From NCBI GenBank assembly GCA_016841745.1, contig JAENYO010000009.1, forward strand, positions 48,599-112,598: a stretch of 64,000 bases of DNA, in the 5' to 3' direction. Every line of letters begins with the position of its first letter. The first letter of the stretch is position 1. The position numbers were made by a program, and so were the translations under genes. Below, piece by piece: positions 9,797-19,170 of the stretch. This DNA is from Acetomicrobium hydrogeniformans. Lineage in GTDB: Bacteria > Synergistota > Synergistia > Synergistales > JAFGMB01. The notes under the pieces are model-generated. The model ran no database searches. It saw only the letters and a program-made list of their open reading frames with translations, and was not told the DNA's origin.

Positions 9797-11707
9797 TTGA
9801 TAAAGGAAATGATACGCCTGGCTGTCTGGGGTCTTGTAAATGAAAGATCCGAGGTTATAAACTGTCTTCATGAGCTTGGCGTTTTACACATGGAGAGCCC
9901 ACATTCAAATGTGTTATCCAATGAACAGATAGATAGCTTGCGCCTGTTGAGGAGCAAGCTTCTTGGTATGTTGGAAGCCCTTGAGTGGGATGACTGGAAC
10001 AGATTAAGCGAAGATCCTGTCCAAAAGGCTCGAATAAGCTTTACCCTTCCACTGGATGATATCATTCATGAGGTGGATAAAAGCCTTGACATGTTTCAGA
10101 TACGGATAAGCAGGATGAGGGAAGAAAACAAGTCCCTGAAAGAACTTCACTTGAAGTTACACCAGACACATGATGTAATCCATCATTTTGAATCATTCCT
10201 GAGTGAAGAAGAATCTAAGGGTATGGTTACATCTCTCTGGTGGATAAATAAACGTACACTTTCCAGATCTTTATCCAATCTTAGAAAGGAAATACGCAGA
10301 CTTACACCGGTTAAAGACAGAGAATATCTTTTATATCACAGTTTCCAGGTCAGGGAGAATGAGATCCTCCTTTCTCTTAGTGTTCACCCTGATGTGGTCG
10401 AAGCAATATACACGGTTATGTCAAGTCTTGGGGGGATAAAATGGCACCCTCCGGCAGATTATGAAAGGGATACTGCTCTTTATTCTGTTGAAGCTGTTGA
10501 GGAAGGTCTGATCTGGATACCCAAAAGACTTGAAGAGATAAGTTCGGAACTTGCCCTGGCCCGTGAAGAATGGGGGCCTAAACTTGCAGCATTCTATATT
10601 CTGGCGGATGAAAAACTTGAACAATTGCTGGTAGAAAATTCAACCAGTGAAAAGGGTTCCCTTTTTCTCATTGAAGGGTGGATTCCATCGGACAGTGTTG
10701 ATATTACAACGAGAACCCTTACTGACGCTTTTGCAGACAGGGTAATCTATCGATGGAGGTATCCTTCATCAGATGAATGGCATGCAGTACCTACCTCTCT
10801 ATATAATATCCCGGCTTTCAGACCCTTTGAGATATTTCTGAAACTATTACAGGCCCCATCCTACAAGACCATTGACCCTACGGCATTCATTGCCATATTT
10901 TTCCCACTGTTTTCCGGATGTATGGTTGGAGATATCGGATATGGTGTTCTGATACTCATGCTAGGACTATGGTTAAAGAAAAAGAGTGCACAGCAGTTGC
11001 TATCAGATCTGGGACACGTTCTCCTGGCTGTTGGAGTCTGGAGTAGTATCTGGGGTCTTGCCTTCGGTGAATTCTTTGGTGATCTAGGTCTAAGACTATT
11101 CCACATGGAACCAATATGGTTGGAGCGGTCTCATGCTGTAATGCCGGTAATGATATTTACCATATCCCTTGGAGCTGCCCATGTTCTTCTTGGTTTACTC
11201 CTTGGTATCTACCACGGAATCAGACGAAAAAAACATCATATCTGGATGGAAAAAACCGGGAACTTTATAATTATACTTGCTCTCTTTGGTTTGCTTGTGA
11301 TCTTGAAGGGATGGCTACCTGAAAGTTTCTTTACACTAGCCATATCTGTCCTGATAATTGGATTTCTTATTCTGATGATCGGAGGTGGAATGGGGGGGCT
11401 TATTGAAGCTATGGGATCCATCGGCAATATCCTGAGTTATGTTCGTATAGCCGCAATTGGCCTTTCTTCAGCGATCCTGGCTGTTGTAGCTTCAAAGTTT
11501 GTAGATGTTTTTGGATTATCTGTCCTTGGGGTTTTCATGGCCCTGGCTATTCACATACTGAATTTTATTCTTGCTTTGGGAGGTTCTGGCCTTCATTCTG
11601 CAAGATTACACTACGTGGAATTTATGGGCAAGTTTTATTCCGGAGCTGGAAAATACTATAAACCATTTTCTAAAAGGAGGGAAATTCGTTGGAAAAGGCG
11701 ATCATAG
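9797..11707 (+). CDS. ntpI: V-type ATPase subunit I (membrane stator, a-subunit equivalent)
   Basis: Forms the stator half-channel next to the rotating c-ring and anchors the peripheral stalks. The soluble N-terminal half (about 1-345) is helical. The membrane half from about residue 360 has seven or so hydrophobic segments, including FPLFSGCMVGDIGYGVLIL, typical of the family, and a segment with ILSYVRIAAIGLSSAILA carrying the essential membrane Arg. Length is 636 residues. The start is TTG 9797 or the in-frame ATG 9809. Overlap with subunit K (11689) is 19 bases. Confidence 0.94.
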   Translation: MIKEMIRLAVWGLVNERSEVINCLHELGVLHMESPHSNVLSNEQIDSLRLLRSKLLGMLEALEWDDWNRLSEDPVQKARISFTLPLDDIIHEVDKSLDMFQIRISRMREENKSLKELHLKLHQTHDVIHHFESFLSEEESKGMVTSLWWINKRTLSRSLSNLRKEIRRLTPVKDREYLLYHSFQVRENEILLSLSVHPDVVEAIYTVMSSLGGIKWHPPADYERDTALYSVEAVEEGLIWIPKRLEEISSELALAREEWGPKLAAFYILADEKLEQLLVENSTSEKGSLFLIEGWIPSDSVDITTRTLTDAFADRVIYRWRYPSSDEWHAVPTSLYNIPAFRPFEIFLKLLQAPSYKTIDPTAFIAIFFPLFSGCMVGDIGYGVLILMLGLWLKKKSAQQLLSDLGHVLLAVGVWSSIWGLAFGEFFGDLGLRLFHMEPIWLERSHAVMPVMIFTISLGAAHVLLGLLLGIYHGIRRKKHHIWMEKTGNFIIILALFGLLVILKGWLPESFFTLAISVLIIGFLILMIGGGMGGLIEAMGSIGNILSYVRIAAIGLSSAILAVVASKFVDVFGLSVLGVFMALAIHILNFILALGGSGLHSARLHYVEFMGKFYSGAGKYYKPFSKRREIRWKRRS

Positions 11708-11907
11708 CTTTAGCTGCGGCATTGGCCGTTGGAATCCCCGCTTTCGCTACAGCATATGCACAAGCTAAAATAGGAAGTGCTGGTGCTGGTACAGTTGCAG
11801 AAAAACCTGAAACTGCAGGCATTATCATAATTCTTGAAGCCATACCGGAAACAATGGTTATTCTCGGTTTTGTTGTTGCCATAATGCTGATTCTCCAGTT
11901 TGCATAA
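11689..11907 (+). CDS. ntpK: V-type ATPase subunit K (proteolipid c-subunit, single hairpin)
   Basis: Forms the ion-translocating rotor ring. The 72 residues make two hydrophobic helices with a polar loop (VAEKPE). The ion-binding carboxylate is probably Glu54 in IPETMVILGF, followed by Thr55. Gln25 in the first helix falls at the position of the glutamine that ligates Na+ in Na+-coupled F-type rings when aligned through the loop Pro-Glu. This is the one-hairpin form, half the size of the four-helix K subunit of Enterococcus. The start is TTG 11689 after AAAGGAGGG. Confidence 0.92.
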   Translation: MEKAIIALAAALAVGIPAFATAYAQAKIGSAGAGTVAEKPETAGIIIILEAIPETMVILGFVVAIMLILQFA

Positions 11908-11936
11908 GATCTGAATAATTGTGGAGGTTATCTTCA

Positions 11937-12578
11937 GTGGTTGAAGAACAACAGGTTGACTTGGAAAACTTTAAACAGGCTATAAAAAATGATCATTTGC
12001 ACAGACTTGCTGAATTGAAATCCAGTATAGATGATCAACTTGCTGATATTGTTATCTCTAAAAGGATAAAGGTTGAAAAACAGGTCGAACAAATAAGAGC
12101 AGAGCATAGATCGCTGTTACAATCCCGTCTTCAGCGACAGGAACTACATGTACAGCAGCAACTTAGAAACTGTCTCATACAGATCCATGCGGAAAGGATA
12201 GCTCTTGTTGAAGCCAAGCTTAAAGAAAAGATCCTCCTTTTAAGAGAGGATACTGTCAAATATGAAAAAGTTTTGAATAACCTTATAATTGAAGGTCTTC
12301 AAGTAATAGGGAAACCTTCAATGATATATTTATTGAAAAAAGATATTTCACTCGTACATGGATCTTCAGAAATATTGGACGTCAGGGAAAACTTTGGTGA
12401 TATCTGGGGTGGTTCCTTCATCGAAGAATCAGGTTCCGGACAGATGGTTATCGATAATACCTTCAGAACTCGATGGTTAAAAATGCTTCCTCTTTTATCT
12501 GAAAGGCTTACGCATGAAATTGATCAAATTATTGGGCCAACTATTAAAGAGTTCTCCAGAAAATTACGGATATCTTAA
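11937..12578 (+). CDS. ntpE: V-type ATPase subunit E (peripheral stalk)
   Basis: Links the catalytic head to the membrane stator together with the G-type subunit. The first ~110 residues are a long charged helix; the C-terminal part forms the conserved globular domain ending near GGSFIEESGSGQMVIDNTF and the final helix. An earlier in-frame TTG at 11919 exists, but the GGAGG at 11923-11927 is correctly spaced for GTG 11937, giving 213 residues. The gene overlaps subunit C by about 65 bases. Confidence 0.88.
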   Translation: MVEEQQVDLENFKQAIKNDHLHRLAELKSSIDDQLADIVISKRIKVEKQVEQIRAEHRSLLQSRLQRQELHVQQQLRNCLIQIHAERIALVEAKLKEKILLLREDTVKYEKVLNNLIIEGLQVIGKPSMIYLLKKDISLVHGSSEILDVRENFGDIWGGSFIEESGSGQMVIDNTFRTRWLKMLPLLSERLTHEIDQIIGPTIKEFSRKLRIS

Positions 12579-13581
12579 TGCAACTCTCCGGGCAAGATCT
12601 TCGTCTTTTTTGACAATGAATGATTATGTATCCATATCAAAAGGGAACCTCAGGGATTTTGAACAATTTCTGCTTGATAGCCGCTATGGCATAAGTTACA
12701 GGGAGCAGTTGGCTGTTACACGCCAGGCACTTCTTGGAAGGATTGAAAATGCAATAGCAAATGGAACATGCCTTGAACTTCTTCATATAAAGGAATTGGC
12801 CAAAGGCGAGCCGTTGATCCTCCTGGAAGTCATCTTCGCCCGTGCAGATATTCTGAATTCGAGACTTATCCTTAGAGCCCTATCAACTGGAACCGTTTCA
12901 GGGCCTTCTCCACGGTGGCATTCATACGGATCTCTGAGTGGTTCCTTCTATAACGACCTTTGGGAAGATTCTCCATCTTTAGTTGGGATAATGGAAAGGT
13001 GTCATTCGAAGGGTCATCCATTTGCAGTTGCTCTTGCGGACTCATTGCTTGATCTTCAAAATGGATTCGACCTACGGAAAGCTGAGCGTACAATGCTTCT
13101 GGGAATGCTTGATCAGTTATGGAAAACCCTTAGCCATCTTTCAACTTCCAATTCACAGCTTGTGAGGAATCTTTTAGGCATGACCATTGATACATGGAAC
13201 ATTGGGATCTGGCTCAGACAGAGAACAGGTTACCCGGTTTCGGACAGAACTGATCAGCTGTTTATAGAGAAGGGGTTATCGTTTAATCCAGATAGGCTCT
13301 CACGATCAAAAGCCATGGCTGACCTCGTACATGGTACCCTTTGGCGAACCGCTTTAAGAGGAATAGAAGGGCAAACCCCACAGGATTTCCAGAGAGCTCT
13401 CAATATTTATATGTGGAAATGGCAGATGAAGCTTTTCAGATCAAACCCCCTTGGAATAGAAGTAGCTATGGGTTATATGGCCAGACAACTAGTAGAATGG
13501 GAAAATCTGAATCTTTTATCTGTAGGATTGGCCATGAATTTACCTCCGAAAGAGCTTATAGCAAGACTTATTCCAGTATAA
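12514..13581 (+). CDS. ntpC: V-type ATPase subunit C (d-type, central stalk cap)
   Basis: Sits on the c-ring and couples it to the central stalk. The family start pattern is visible (ENYGYLNATLRARSS), and the body is almost entirely helical with repeated short motifs such as VRNLLGMTIDTWNIGIWLRQR, as expected of the three-fold repeat. Length is 355 residues, typical. ATG 12514 lies inside the end of ntpE; no better start occurs before the conserved region except TTG codons at 12520 and 12532, so the exact N-terminus is uncertain. Confidence 0.88.
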   Translation: MKLIKLLGQLLKSSPENYGYLNATLRARSSSFLTMNDYVSISKGNLRDFEQFLLDSRYGISYREQLAVTRQALLGRIENAIANGTCLELLHIKELAKGEPLILLEVIFARADILNSRLILRALSTGTVSGPSPRWHSYGSLSGSFYNDLWEDSPSLVGIMERCHSKGHPFAVALADSLLDLQNGFDLRKAERTMLLGMLDQLWKTLSHLSTSNSQLVRNLLGMTIDTWNIGIWLRQRTGYPVSDRTDQLFIEKGLSFNPDRLSRSKAMADLVHGTLWRTALRGIEGQTPQDFQRALNIYMWKWQMKLFRSNPLGIEVAMGYMARQLVEWENLNLLSVGLAMNLPPKELIARLIPV

Positions 13582-13604
13582 TTTCAGGTAATGGGTGATT
13601 TTAT

Positions 13605-13871
13605 ATGACTAGTTCAGCAAAAAGAGCTTTGGTTTTAGGGCGTCAGATGTTTGTAGATCTTTGGGCCCTGGAGGGTTTTGAAAAGATTATCTGCGAAGAT
13701 CCAGCTGTCTTTTCAACGCTTATGAAAGATATTCTGAATGATGAGACAGGGTTTGTCATTGTAGAAGAAAGCTGGCTCAACGACTTGCCAGATCTGATCA
13801 GGCAAAAACTGGAAAGATTTCAGGATCCGGTAATAATACCATTTCCATCCATAACAAATGACCTGATATGA
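13605..13871 (+). CDS. ntpG: V-type ATPase subunit F (central stalk)
   Basis: Small central-stalk subunit that binds subunit D. The 88 residues follow the family pattern: an N-terminal strand ALVLGRQMFVDLWAL, a central FVIVEESWLNDL and a C-terminal strand VIIPFPS just before the end. Its place between subunits C and A matches the Enterococcus operon, in which this gene is called ntpG. It is separated by 9 bases from ntpA. Confidence 0.88.
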   Translation: MTSSAKRALVLGRQMFVDLWALEGFEKIICEDPAVFSTLMKDILNDETGFVIVEESWLNDLPDLIRQKLERFQDPVIIPFPSITNDLI

Positions 13872-13880
13872 GGTGTAAGG

Positions 13881-15638
13881 ATGTCTAACCTAGGTGAAAT
13901 AACCGGAATTTCGGGACCCGTCGTAAAAGCAAAGAGTGATCTGGCCATACGGATGTTTGAAGTAGCACATGTTGGTCGTGATGAGTTGCTCGGGGAAGTG
14001 ATCCGTATTCTGGGCAATAATATTTTCATACAGGTTTATGAAGACACTTCCGGATTATGTACAGGAGAACCTGTATACTTTACAGGCAGTCTTCTCCAAC
14101 TGGATCTCGGACCGGGTCTTCTTGGATCTGTCCTTGATGGGATAGGTCGTCCATTAACAAGACTTGGCGAAGAGGGAATCTTTCTCAAGAAGGGATCTCA
14201 TGCCAGTCCCCTTGATCCTGATCGAAAATGGCAATTCTTTCCATCAGTTGAAGTCGGATCTTTGGTAGGGCCTGGATCCATTATCGGGAATATGCCTGAA
14301 ACTTCTTTCCTTAACAATAGAATCATGGTTCCGCCAGATGTTTCAAAGGGAACAATCAGGTCAATCGCCTCACCTGGAGAATACACTGTATCAGATGAAC
14401 TGTGCGTTCTGGATAACGGTTATGTAATCAAAGCAACTCAAACATGGGAAGTGCGGCAACCCCGACCGGTCATGATGAGACTTCCCTTTGATCAACCACT
14501 GATTACCGGCCAAAGGGTTCTTGATACGCTGTTTCCTCTTGCTCTTGGAGGAGCAGCAGTTATGCCAGGAGGTTTCGGTACGGGGAAAACAGTTACACAG
14601 CAATCTCTCGCCAAGTGGTGCAACGCTGACATTATCGTTTATATAGGCTGTGGAGAACGTGGAAACGAAATGACCGAGGTACTGGAGGAATTTCCTGTCC
14701 TTTCAGATCCTTATCATGATGTACCTCTAATGGAAAGAATGATCCTGATTGCAAATACTTCTAATATGCCTGTGGCAGCCCGGGAAGCCAGCATTTATCT
14801 TGGCATGACGATAGCAGAATATTACAGAGATATGGGATATAACGTTGCTATTATGGCAGACTCTACTTCCAGATGGGCTGAAGCTCTGCGTGAAATAGGT
14901 GGCAGGTTAGAAGAAATGCCTGGAGAAGAGGGTTATCCTGCGTATCTGGGAACCAGACTGGCACAGTATTATGAACGGGCAGGTAGAGTAAAGAACATGG
15001 GTGAACCGGTTCGTAACGGTTCTGTTTCAGTCATTAATGCTGTATCTCCAGCTGGAGGAGATTTTTCTGAACCAGTTACACAATCCAGCTTAAGACTATC
15101 TGGAGTTTTCTGGGGACTGGACAAACGATTGGCACAGCAGAGACATTTCCCAGCGATAAACTGGCAACAGAGCTATTCTCTTTTTGAAGACACTCTGGAC
15201 CATTTTTTTTCCTCAAGACTTGGTCCTGAATGGAAGTTCTTGAAATCTTATCTCAAGGATATGCTTGAGCGGGAAAGAATACTGAAAGATCTTGTACAGC
15301 TTGTTGGTAGAGATGGTCTTTCTGAACAAGACAAATGGCTCCTTGAACTAGTGGAGATTCTCAAAGTTGTATATCTACAGCAGAATGCTTTTTCAGATGT
15401 GGATGCCTTCTGTTCACTGGATAAGCAAAAACAACTCCTGTTAATCTTAAAAAGACTTGATGATGTAGTTCAAGTCAAACTTGAAGCTGGTCTGATTTAC
15501 GATCAGATATCATCTATCCCATTCAGGATAGATCTTCTCAAACTACGTGATCTGGACCAACCAGAACTTGAATCAAAAGGGAAATACTGGTTAGATAAGT
15601 TACAACACCAACTTCAGGATATGGTGGTGTTTAAATGA
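13881..15638 (+). CDS. ntpA: V-type ATPase catalytic subunit A
   Basis: ATP-hydrolysing or synthesising subunit of the head. The Walker A motif is in [12 protein letters not shown] (about residues 228-238). The A-type-specific insertion (about 110-200, including the segment around [15 protein letters not shown]) distinguishes it from F-type beta, and [21 protein letters not shown] is the strongly conserved nucleotide-site segment. Length of 585 residues is normal. It overlaps ntpB by 4 bases. Confidence 0.97.
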   Translation: MSNLGEITGISGPVVKAKSDLAIRMFEVAHVGRDELLGEVIRILGNNIFIQVYEDTSGLCTGEPVYFTGSLLQLDLGPGLLGSVLDGIGRPLTRLGEEGIFLKKGSHASPLDPDRKWQFFPSVEVGSLVGPGSIIGNMPETSFLNNRIMVPPDVSKGTIRSIASPGEYTVSDELCVLDNGYVIKATQTWEVRQPRPVMMRLPFDQPLITGQRVLDTLFPLALGGAAVMPGGFGTGKTVTQQSLAKWCNADIIVYIGCGERGNEMTEVLEEFPVLSDPYHDVPLMERMILIANTSNMPVAAREASIYLGMTIAEYYRDMGYNVAIMADSTSRWAEALREIGGRLEEMPGEEGYPAYLGTRLAQYYERAGRVKNMGEPVRNGSVSVINAVSPAGGDFSEPVTQSSLRLSGVFWGLDKRLAQQRHFPAINWQQSYSLFEDTLDHFFSSRLGPEWKFLKSYLKDMLERERILKDLVQLVGRDGLSEQDKWLLELVEILKVVYLQQNAFSDVDAFCSLDKQKQLLLILKRLDDVVQVKLEAGLIYDQISSIPFRIDLLKLRDLDQPELESKGKYWLDKLQHQLQDMVVFK

Positions 15639-17026
15639 TTAAACTATTCAGAGAAGGCTACACTTCTCTCACAGGGATAGTCGGTCCTCTCCTTTTCCTT
15701 AAAGGAGTCAGACAACCCGGGTTTGCAGAACTCGTTTCTATTGAGACTCCTTCCGGTGTTCGGACCGGACAGATACTTCAAGTAGAGGATGATCTCTGTG
15801 TCGTACAGGTCTTCGACGGTACCATGGGAATGGATACAGGCAAGAGTACAGTGTGGCTTGAGAGAGACATTGTCAGGGTTCCTGCCGGTGATGCTCTTAT
15901 CGGACAGATACTTGACGGGAGAGGTAGACGAATTGACGGTAAAACAATAGGATATATTGAAAAACTCCTACCAACCAGTGGTATGCCCATTAACCCTGTC
16001 TGGAGACAAAGCCCATCTTGTTATATTGAAACTGGTATATCAACCATCGATATGATGAATACTCTAGTAAAGGGACAGAAACTACCCATATTTTCAGGAG
16101 CTGGACTGCCTGCGAACCAGTTAGCAGCCCAGATTGTGAGTCAGTCTCGTGTACCAGGTAGCGATACAGATTTTCTAGTCATTTTTGCTGCCATGGGTAT
16201 CACACAACGAGAAGCTGACTTTTTTATTGATACATTTCGATCTACAGGTGCCATTGACAGTGGTATCTTTTTTCTTAACCTTGCCAGTGATTCTGCAGCT
16301 GAAAGACTTCTGACACCGAGGATGGCCCTTTCTGTAGCTGAATATTTCGCTTTTGAAAAGAATTATGATGTGCTGGTAGTAATGACCGATATGCTTTACT
16401 ATAGCGAAGCTCTCCGTGAAATAAGTGCAGCCCGGGAAGAAGTACCTGGTAGACGTGGATACCCGGGATATACATATTCTGACCTGGCGACCTTGTATGA
16501 ACGAGCGGGTTGTATTCGCGGGGCCAGGGGAAGCATCACCCAGATACCCATAATAACTATGCCCGATGATGATATGACCCATCCTGTAGTAGACCTGTCT
16601 GGCTATATCACAGAGGGACAGGTCGTTCTTGACAGGAGTATTCATGACAGAGGACTGTATCCTCCTATAAATGTGCTTCCAAGCCTAAGCAGATTAATGA
16701 ATAAGGGGATCGGGAAACGTAAGACCTTTGAATTTCATCGGTTAATGGCAGATCAGCTATATGCTTCTTATGCCAGAGCACAGGAACTTGAAAGACTAAG
16801 GCTCATCGTAGGTGATGATGGTCTTACGGATACAGAAAAACTTTATCTGGCTTTTGGCAGAGAATTTGAAGCACGATTCGTAAACCAGGGATCTGTTTTC
16901 AGAACTCTGGATACTACACTAAATGAAGCCTGGGAATGTCTAAAAGAACTTCCAAATACCGAATTGTATCGTATTCCCCCTTGTTTTATTGCTGAAAAAC
17001 TCGGCTCAGGGAGAGAATACTCCTAA
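15635..17026 (+). CDS. ntpB: V-type ATPase regulatory subunit B
   Basis: Non-catalytic nucleotide-site subunit that alternates with A in the hexamer. In place of a functional P-loop it has IFSGAGLPANQLAAQI (about residues 150-166), typical of B subunits. The conserved LREISAAREEVPGRRGYPGY and SLSRLMNKGIG are also present. Length is 463 residues. ATG 15635 overlaps the stop of ntpA; the stop codon overlaps the ntpD ATG by one base, the tightest possible coupling. Confidence 0.97.
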   Translation: MIKLFREGYTSLTGIVGPLLFLKGVRQPGFAELVSIETPSGVRTGQILQVEDDLCVVQVFDGTMGMDTGKSTVWLERDIVRVPAGDALIGQILDGRGRRIDGKTIGYIEKLLPTSGMPINPVWRQSPSCYIETGISTIDMMNTLVKGQKLPIFSGAGLPANQLAAQIVSQSRVPGSDTDFLVIFAAMGITQREADFFIDTFRSTGAIDSGIFFLNLASDSAAERLLTPRMALSVAEYFAFEKNYDVLVVMTDMLYYSEALREISAAREEVPGRRGYPGYTYSDLATLYERAGCIRGARGSITQIPIITMPDDDMTHPVVDLSGYITEGQVVLDRSIHDRGLYPPINVLPSLSRLMNKGIGKRKTFEFHRLMADQLYASYARAQELERLRLIVGDDGLTDTEKLYLAFGREFEARFVNQGSVFRTLDTTLNEAWECLKELPNTELYRIPPCFIAEKLGSGREYS

Positions 17027-17658
17027 TGGCTCACCGTAAAGCCCCTACCCGAGAAAATCTCTTGGAAACACGCAAGCAGATTACTACTGTCCAGTATGGG
17101 AAGACGTTGCTCGAAAAAAAAAGAGACGCTCTTTTGAGAACTCTTGAGGATGATCGTCGTAAATTCAAAGAAATGGATAAAGAATTCAGGGAGATAAATA
17201 AACGAATTTCACTTATCTATTCCCTCGTTCGAATGTATGAAGGTCATTCAATGCTTCAGTTACTAAAACCAGATACATCCAGTATAACTGTAAGAGTAGA
17301 GAAGTTTTCCCTTATGGGATGTCGTTTTTCACAGTTCTTTCCAAAAGAAATGTCACAAAAGCCGGGTATCAGGGTCAATTATGATCCAGCTCTGACTTCC
17401 CTTTATGTCGATGACCTTCTTATGGCAATATCACAATCAGAGAAGATCCTTTGGCCATATATAAATCTGAAATCCAAGATTACTTCCCTGGAAAAAGAAC
17501 TAAATAAGACTATGCTCAGAATAAATACTCTTGAGTACATATTTCTCCCGGATCTTAAAAAAGAAGAAACGGATATCCAGGAAGTTATCTCGGAGAGAGA
17601 ACGTCAGGAGAGATATTCCATTAAAAAGATAAGCAGAAAGAAAAAAATGAAAGCCTGA
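17026..17658 (+). CDS. ntpD: V-type ATPase subunit D (central rotor shaft)
   Basis: Forms the rotating coiled-coil axle inside the A3B3 head, the gamma equivalent. It is helical at both ends: an N-terminal helix beginning KAPTRENLLETRKQI, and a C-terminal helix running to a very basic tail (SIKKISRKKKMKA). Length is 210 residues. It is the last ATPase gene, followed after 60 bases by rlmH with no visible terminator, so transcription may continue. Confidence 0.94.
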   Translation: MAHRKAPTRENLLETRKQITTVQYGKTLLEKKRDALLRTLEDDRRKFKEMDKEFREINKRISLIYSLVRMYEGHSMLQLLKPDTSSITVRVEKFSLMGCRFSQFFPKEMSQKPGIRVNYDPALTSLYVDDLLMAISQSEKILWPYINLKSKITSLEKELNKTMLRINTLEYIFLPDLKKEETDIQEVISERERQERYSIKKISRKKKMKA

Positions 17659-17718
17659 TATTACCATATAAGCTTACTGTCATCAGTGAGGTTTCAATTA
17701 AACTTTGGATGGAGTAAA

Positions 17719-18183
17719 ATGAAAATAACTGTTTTGTTTGTAGGAAAACCTAAAAAAAAGTTCTTTCGGGATGGGATACTTTATTATCTGGAACAAGTAA
17801 AACGCTATGTTAATGTTGAGTTAATAGCTGTAGCAGATTCTTCTCAAAAAAGGAACCCTGAAAAGATACGGAATATTGAGGGTGAATCCATACTGAGAGT
17901 GATCCGCGAAAGGGATTACGTTGTTCTTCTGGACGATAAGGGCTGTAAAAGAACCAGTCTTGAATTTGCAGAATGGCTGGAACAACGACTCGAAGAAGCC
18001 CGTGGCAGGTTAGTTTTCGTTATTGGTGGACCTTTTGGAGTCTCAGATCATGTTAAAAAAAGATCCAATTCTATATTATCTTTATCAAGAATGACTTTCC
18101 CACATGAGCTTTGCCTGGTGTTTCTGTCAGAACAGATTTACAGGGCCTGTGCTATTAAAGCTGGGACAGGCTATCATCACTGA
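17719..18183 (+). CDS. rlmH: 23S rRNA (pseudouridine1915-N3)-methyltransferase RlmH
   Basis: SPOUT-class methyltransferase acting on helix 69 of the 70S ribosome. The 154 residues begin [10 protein letters not shown], contain [14 protein letters not shown] and the SAM-site [11 protein letters not shown] knot segment, and end with [17 protein letters not shown], the family's terminal motif. The upstream frame is open to GTG 17686, but family alignment places the start at ATG 17719, whose GGAG site is close (4 bases). Confidence 0.94.
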   Translation: MKITVLFVGKPKKKFFRDGILYYLEQVKRYVNVELIAVADSSQKRNPEKIRNIEGESILRVIRERDYVVLLDDKGCKRTSLEFAEWLEQRLEEARGRLVFVIGGPFGVSDHVKKRSNSILSLSRMTFPHELCLVFLSEQIYRACAIKAGTGYHH

Positions 18184-18205
18184 TTTTACAGGAGGAATAA
18201 ACAGA

Positions 18206-18514
18206 ATGAAAATGGACAATATTATGAAGCAGGCACAGAAAATGCAGGCTCAGATGATGAAGATACAGGAAGAACTGGCCAAAGTAACAGTTGAAGGTAA
18301 TGCCGGTGGTGGCATGGTTACTGTTATCGCAAATGGACAGGGGGATATTCAGGCCGTAAGAATCGATCCGGAAGTCATCGATCCTCAAGATACGGAAATG
18401 CTTGAAGACCTTGTTCTAGCTGCTATCAATGATGCCCTTCGAAAAAGCAGGGAACTTGCCAATTCGCGAATGGGGAATGTAGCTGGTGGTCTGGGATCAT
18501 TGGGATTAATGTAA
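18206..18514 (+). CDS. ebfC: Nucleoid-associated protein, YbaB/EbfC family
   Basis: Small dimeric DNA-binding protein. The 102 residues show the family pattern: a Met/Gln-rich helix [18 protein letters not shown], the core [19 protein letters not shown] and VRIDPEV, and a helix ending in a Gly-rich tail. ATG 18206 follows AGGAGG at ideal spacing; the longer open frame from 18104 overlaps rlmH and is not used. The pairing with recR immediately downstream is conserved across many bacteria and supports the call. Confidence 0.95.
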   Translation: MKMDNIMKQAQKMQAQMMKIQEELAKVTVEGNAGGGMVTVIANGQGDIQAVRIDPEVIDPQDTEMLEDLVLAAINDALRKSRELANSRMGNVAGGLGSLGLM

Positions 18515-18541
18515 ACTTTCGAAGACGAAGGAAGAACGACC

Positions 18542-19153
18542 TTGTCCTTACCTGAACCCTTAGAAAGACTAATTTCTGTTTTTAAGCGATTCCCGGGAAT
18601 CGGAGAAAAAAGCGCGCGCAGAATGGCTTTCTGTGTATTACAACAGCCTGAATCTTTCGCTCTGGCAATGGCTGAAGGCCTTATTGACCTGAGACGAAAA
18701 CTTCATCCTTGTGCTGTATGTGGCAATATTACAGATATTGACCCCTGTTCAATCTGTGATGATCCATTCCGGGACAGAACTCTTGTTTGCGTTGTGGAAT
18801 CAGCAGAAGATCTCATAAGCATGGAACAGGCAGGAATCTACAATGGCCTTTACCACGTACTGGGTGGAAAAGTCTCTCCTCTGGAAGATGAAGAACTTGA
18901 CCCGGATAAATTGCAATCCCTCAAACAAAGGGTGATTGACCTTTCCGTCCAGGAAATTATTATCGCAACTAATCCCAGGATAGAGGGAGATTTGACATTT
19001 TTTGAAATAATATCATATCTCAAGGGAACTGACGTAAGGATATCCCGTCTTGCTTACGGACTTCCCGTCGGCGGGAGCATTGAATTTGCTGACAGGGTAA
19101 CCCTTCATGCAGCCTTTGAATCGAGGGTAAACCTTGATAAATATCCACGATAA
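18542..19153 (+). CDS. recR: Recombination mediator protein RecR
   Basis: With RecF and RecO loads RecA at single-strand gaps. It has an N-terminal helix-hairpin-helix (FPGIGEKSARRMAF), a four-Cys zinc finger (CAVCGNITDIDPCSIC) and a Toprim domain with VVESAEDL and the ring-contact segment VLGGKVSPLE. Length of 203 residues is standard. TTG 18542 is the start, 27 bases after ebfC, behind AAGGAAG. Confidence 0.97.
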   Translation: MSLPEPLERLISVFKRFPGIGEKSARRMAFCVLQQPESFALAMAEGLIDLRRKLHPCAVCGNITDIDPCSICDDPFRDRTLVCVVESAEDLISMEQAGIYNGLYHVLGGKVSPLEDEELDPDKLQSLKQRVIDLSVQEIIIATNPRIEGDLTFFEIISYLKGTDVRISRLAYGLPVGGSIEFADRVTLHAAFESRVNLDKYPR

Positions 19154-19170
19154 CTGAAAGAGGTGATTAA

